Assembly: GCA_030597995.1 (NCBI GenBank)
Contig: JAUVQV010000047.1
Span: 1-6,683 of the forward strand
Direction of reading: 5' to 3'
Length of the DNA stretch: 6,683 bases
From: Candidatus Rokuibacteriota bacterium
GTDB lineage: Bacteria > JAUVQV01
The position numbers were made by a program, and so were the translations under genes. Below, one piece after another: positions 6,331-6,683 of this stretch (positions are counted from its first letter, which is position 1; every line of letters begins with the position of its first letter). The notes below the pieces were generated by a model. It had not been told where the DNA came from. It ran no database searches and saw only the letters and a list, made by a program, of their open reading frames with translations.

Positions 6331-6346
6331 AGCATAATACGTGCCA
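6331..6346 (-). promoter_or_regulatory. Sigma-54 (RpoN) -24/-12 promoter for the pilin gene
   Basis: The minus strand reads TGGCACG (6346-6340), four bases TATT, then ATGCT (6335-6331). Against the consensus TGGCACG-R-N3-TTGCW it has the invariant GG and GC exactly 10 bases apart and differs only at the R position and the first T of TTGC. Transcription would start near 6320, leaving a leader of about 37 nt before ATG 6283. Pilin genes of Pseudomonas and Geobacter are known RpoN/PilR targets, so the location fits. Confidence 0.8.
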
Positions 6347-6363
6347 GACAGGGCGCGGAGCGC

Positions 6364-6389
6364 AACAGTCCAAGCGCGGCGCAACTGTT
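6364..6389. promoter_or_regulatory. Inverted repeat AACAGT-N14-ACTGTT upstream of the pilin promoter
   Basis: AACAGT (6364-6369) and ACTGTT (6384-6389) are exact reverse complements with centres 20 bp apart, two helical turns. They lie at about -44 to -69 from the predicted start. A dimeric regulator site is possible; six-base arms can arise by chance. Confidence 0.3.
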
Positions 6390-6391
6390 TG

Positions 6392-6404
6392 TAATATAAA
6401 GATA
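6392..6404 (-). promoter_or_regulatory. Possible IHF-like site in an AT-rich patch
   Basis: Minus-strand TATCTTTATATTA (6404-6392) matches the IHF consensus WATCAA-N4-TTR at seven of nine defined positions, in the only strongly AT-rich stretch of the window, about 72-84 bases upstream of the predicted start. IHF bending between enhancer and promoter is common at sigma-54 promoters. Two mismatches make the specific site uncertain. Confidence 0.3.
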
Positions 6405-6480
6405 ATTTTGTCATATCGAATACGCGGTTGGAAGGGGCGGGCCGGAGAACACCCTGACCGGACACTTTTTGTAAAAGACT

Positions 6481-6520
6481 CGGCAAAAAACGTCTTGCCG
6501 GCGGCCCGAGGGCAGGGCCG
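6481..6520 (-). other. Two adjacent stem-loops, possible terminator of an upstream gene
   Basis: CGGCCC/GGGCCG (6502-6507 with 6515-6520, 7-nt loop) and CGGCAA/TTGCCG (6481-6486 with 6495-6500, 8-nt loop) are perfect 6-bp stems. On the minus strand they are followed by AGTCTTTTAC, and a T6 run sits in and beside the second stem. They could end a minus-strand gene lying beyond 6683, but no gene end is visible. Confidence 0.3.
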
Positions 6521-6598
6521 GGAGGCAGGTGCGGGGTCTATACATAACGACATAATTATATGCGCCTACAGGGCGGCAGAACAAAGCAGACCGCGGCG

Positions 6599-6653
6599 CG
6601 ACGAAGCCGAGGAGTGAGGCGTACTGGTGTACGCCGCAACGACGAGACGAGGA
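6599..6653. repeat. REP-like palindromic unit with flanking direct repeats
   Basis: GGCGTAC (6618-6624) and GTACGCC (6629-6635) form a perfect 7-bp stem with a TGGT loop. It is flanked by two copies of CGACGA-N2/3-CGAGGA (6599-6613 and 6640-6653) in direct orientation. Farther out, CGACATAA (6548-6555) and TTATGTCG (6674-6681) form an 8-bp inverted repeat. This ordered layout resembles dispersed extragenic palindromes; whether it is multicopy cannot be seen from one window. Confidence 0.45.
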
Positions 6654-6683
6654 AGCAACAAAGGTATGCGAAGTTATGTCGCC

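Larger units (their letters stand above)
6347..6683. other. Non-coding upstream region of the pilin gene
   Basis: I see no convincing gene in these 337 bases. From left to right on the + strand: an AACAGT/ACTGTT inverted repeat (6364-6389), an AT-rich patch (about 6387-6420) unlike the GC-rich surroundings, three hairpins (6465-6477, 6481-6500, 6502-6520), a TATAAT-like patch on the minus strand near 6553-6560, and a REP-like hairpin unit (6599-6653). One minus-strand frame is open from the right edge to a TGA near 6412-6414, but its residue mix is Cys/Arg/Ser-rich with no recognisable motif, so I do not call it. Confidence 0.6.

Noticed and set aside
6412..6683. Open minus-strand frame from the right edge to TGA
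   Set aside because: About 90 codons with Cys/Arg/Ser-rich composition crossing hairpins and a REP-like repeat; no motif or gene-like features.
1..6683. CRISPR array, tRNA, rRNA or transposase gene
   Set aside because: No regularly spaced repeats, no cloverleaf or rRNA signature and no transposase motif were seen on either strand.

Overview
The window suggests a high-GC Gram-negative bacterium, most likely a Geobacter/Desulfuromonas-like member of the former Deltaproteobacteria. The grounds are a pilin leader and N-terminal helix very close to Geobacter PilA, a sigma-54-type promoter in front of the pilin, and a downstream gene order (Wzy/O-antigen-ligase with TPRs, small TPR protein, ABC ATPase, ABC permease) that I recall from memory as resembling the region after pilA in Geobacter. 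No database search was possible, so the taxonomic call is an inference.

Layout, left to right. Positions 1-648 (+) hold the 3' part of a SAM-dependent methyltransferase whose start lies outside the window. Convergent to it, 1117-652 (-) is a broken gene: an N-terminal multi-TM region and the C-terminal active-site block of an SGNH/GDSL hydrolase, in two different frames with the catalytic middle missing. From 5614 down to 1158 (-) runs a tight block of four genes: a 679-aa O-antigen ligase/Wzy-family membrane protein with a C-terminal TPR domain; a 247-aa membrane-anchored TPR-like protein; an ABC ATPase; and an ABC-2-type permease. Their junctions overlap by 4, 14 and 4 bp, so they are almost certainly cotranscribed and translationally coupled. 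A GC-rich hairpin followed by TTTT directly after the permease stop is a plausible operon end. Upstream on the same strand, 6283-5807, is a complete type IV prepilin with a near-perfect Shine-Dalgarno and a TGGCACG-N4-ATGCT sigma-54 promoter. A 192-bp spacer with a 10-bp hairpin separates the pilin from the four-gene block. The last 330 bp (6347-6683) hold no convincing gene: an AT-rich patch, several inverted repeats, and a REP-like repeat unit at the right edge.

How the genes may work together (inference): the pilin is the likely structural subunit of a type IV pilus. The Wzy_C/TPR protein sits where pilin O-oligosaccharyltransferases (TfpO/PilO type) are found in other bacteria and could transfer a glycan to that pilin. 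The anchored TPR protein could be its scaffold partner. The ABC exporter could move a glycan-related or envelope substrate or support assembly. The methyltransferase and hydrolase remnant at the left belong to families common in surface-polysaccharide loci. The main novelty candidate is this sigma-54-driven pilin plus ligase/TPR/ABC module.
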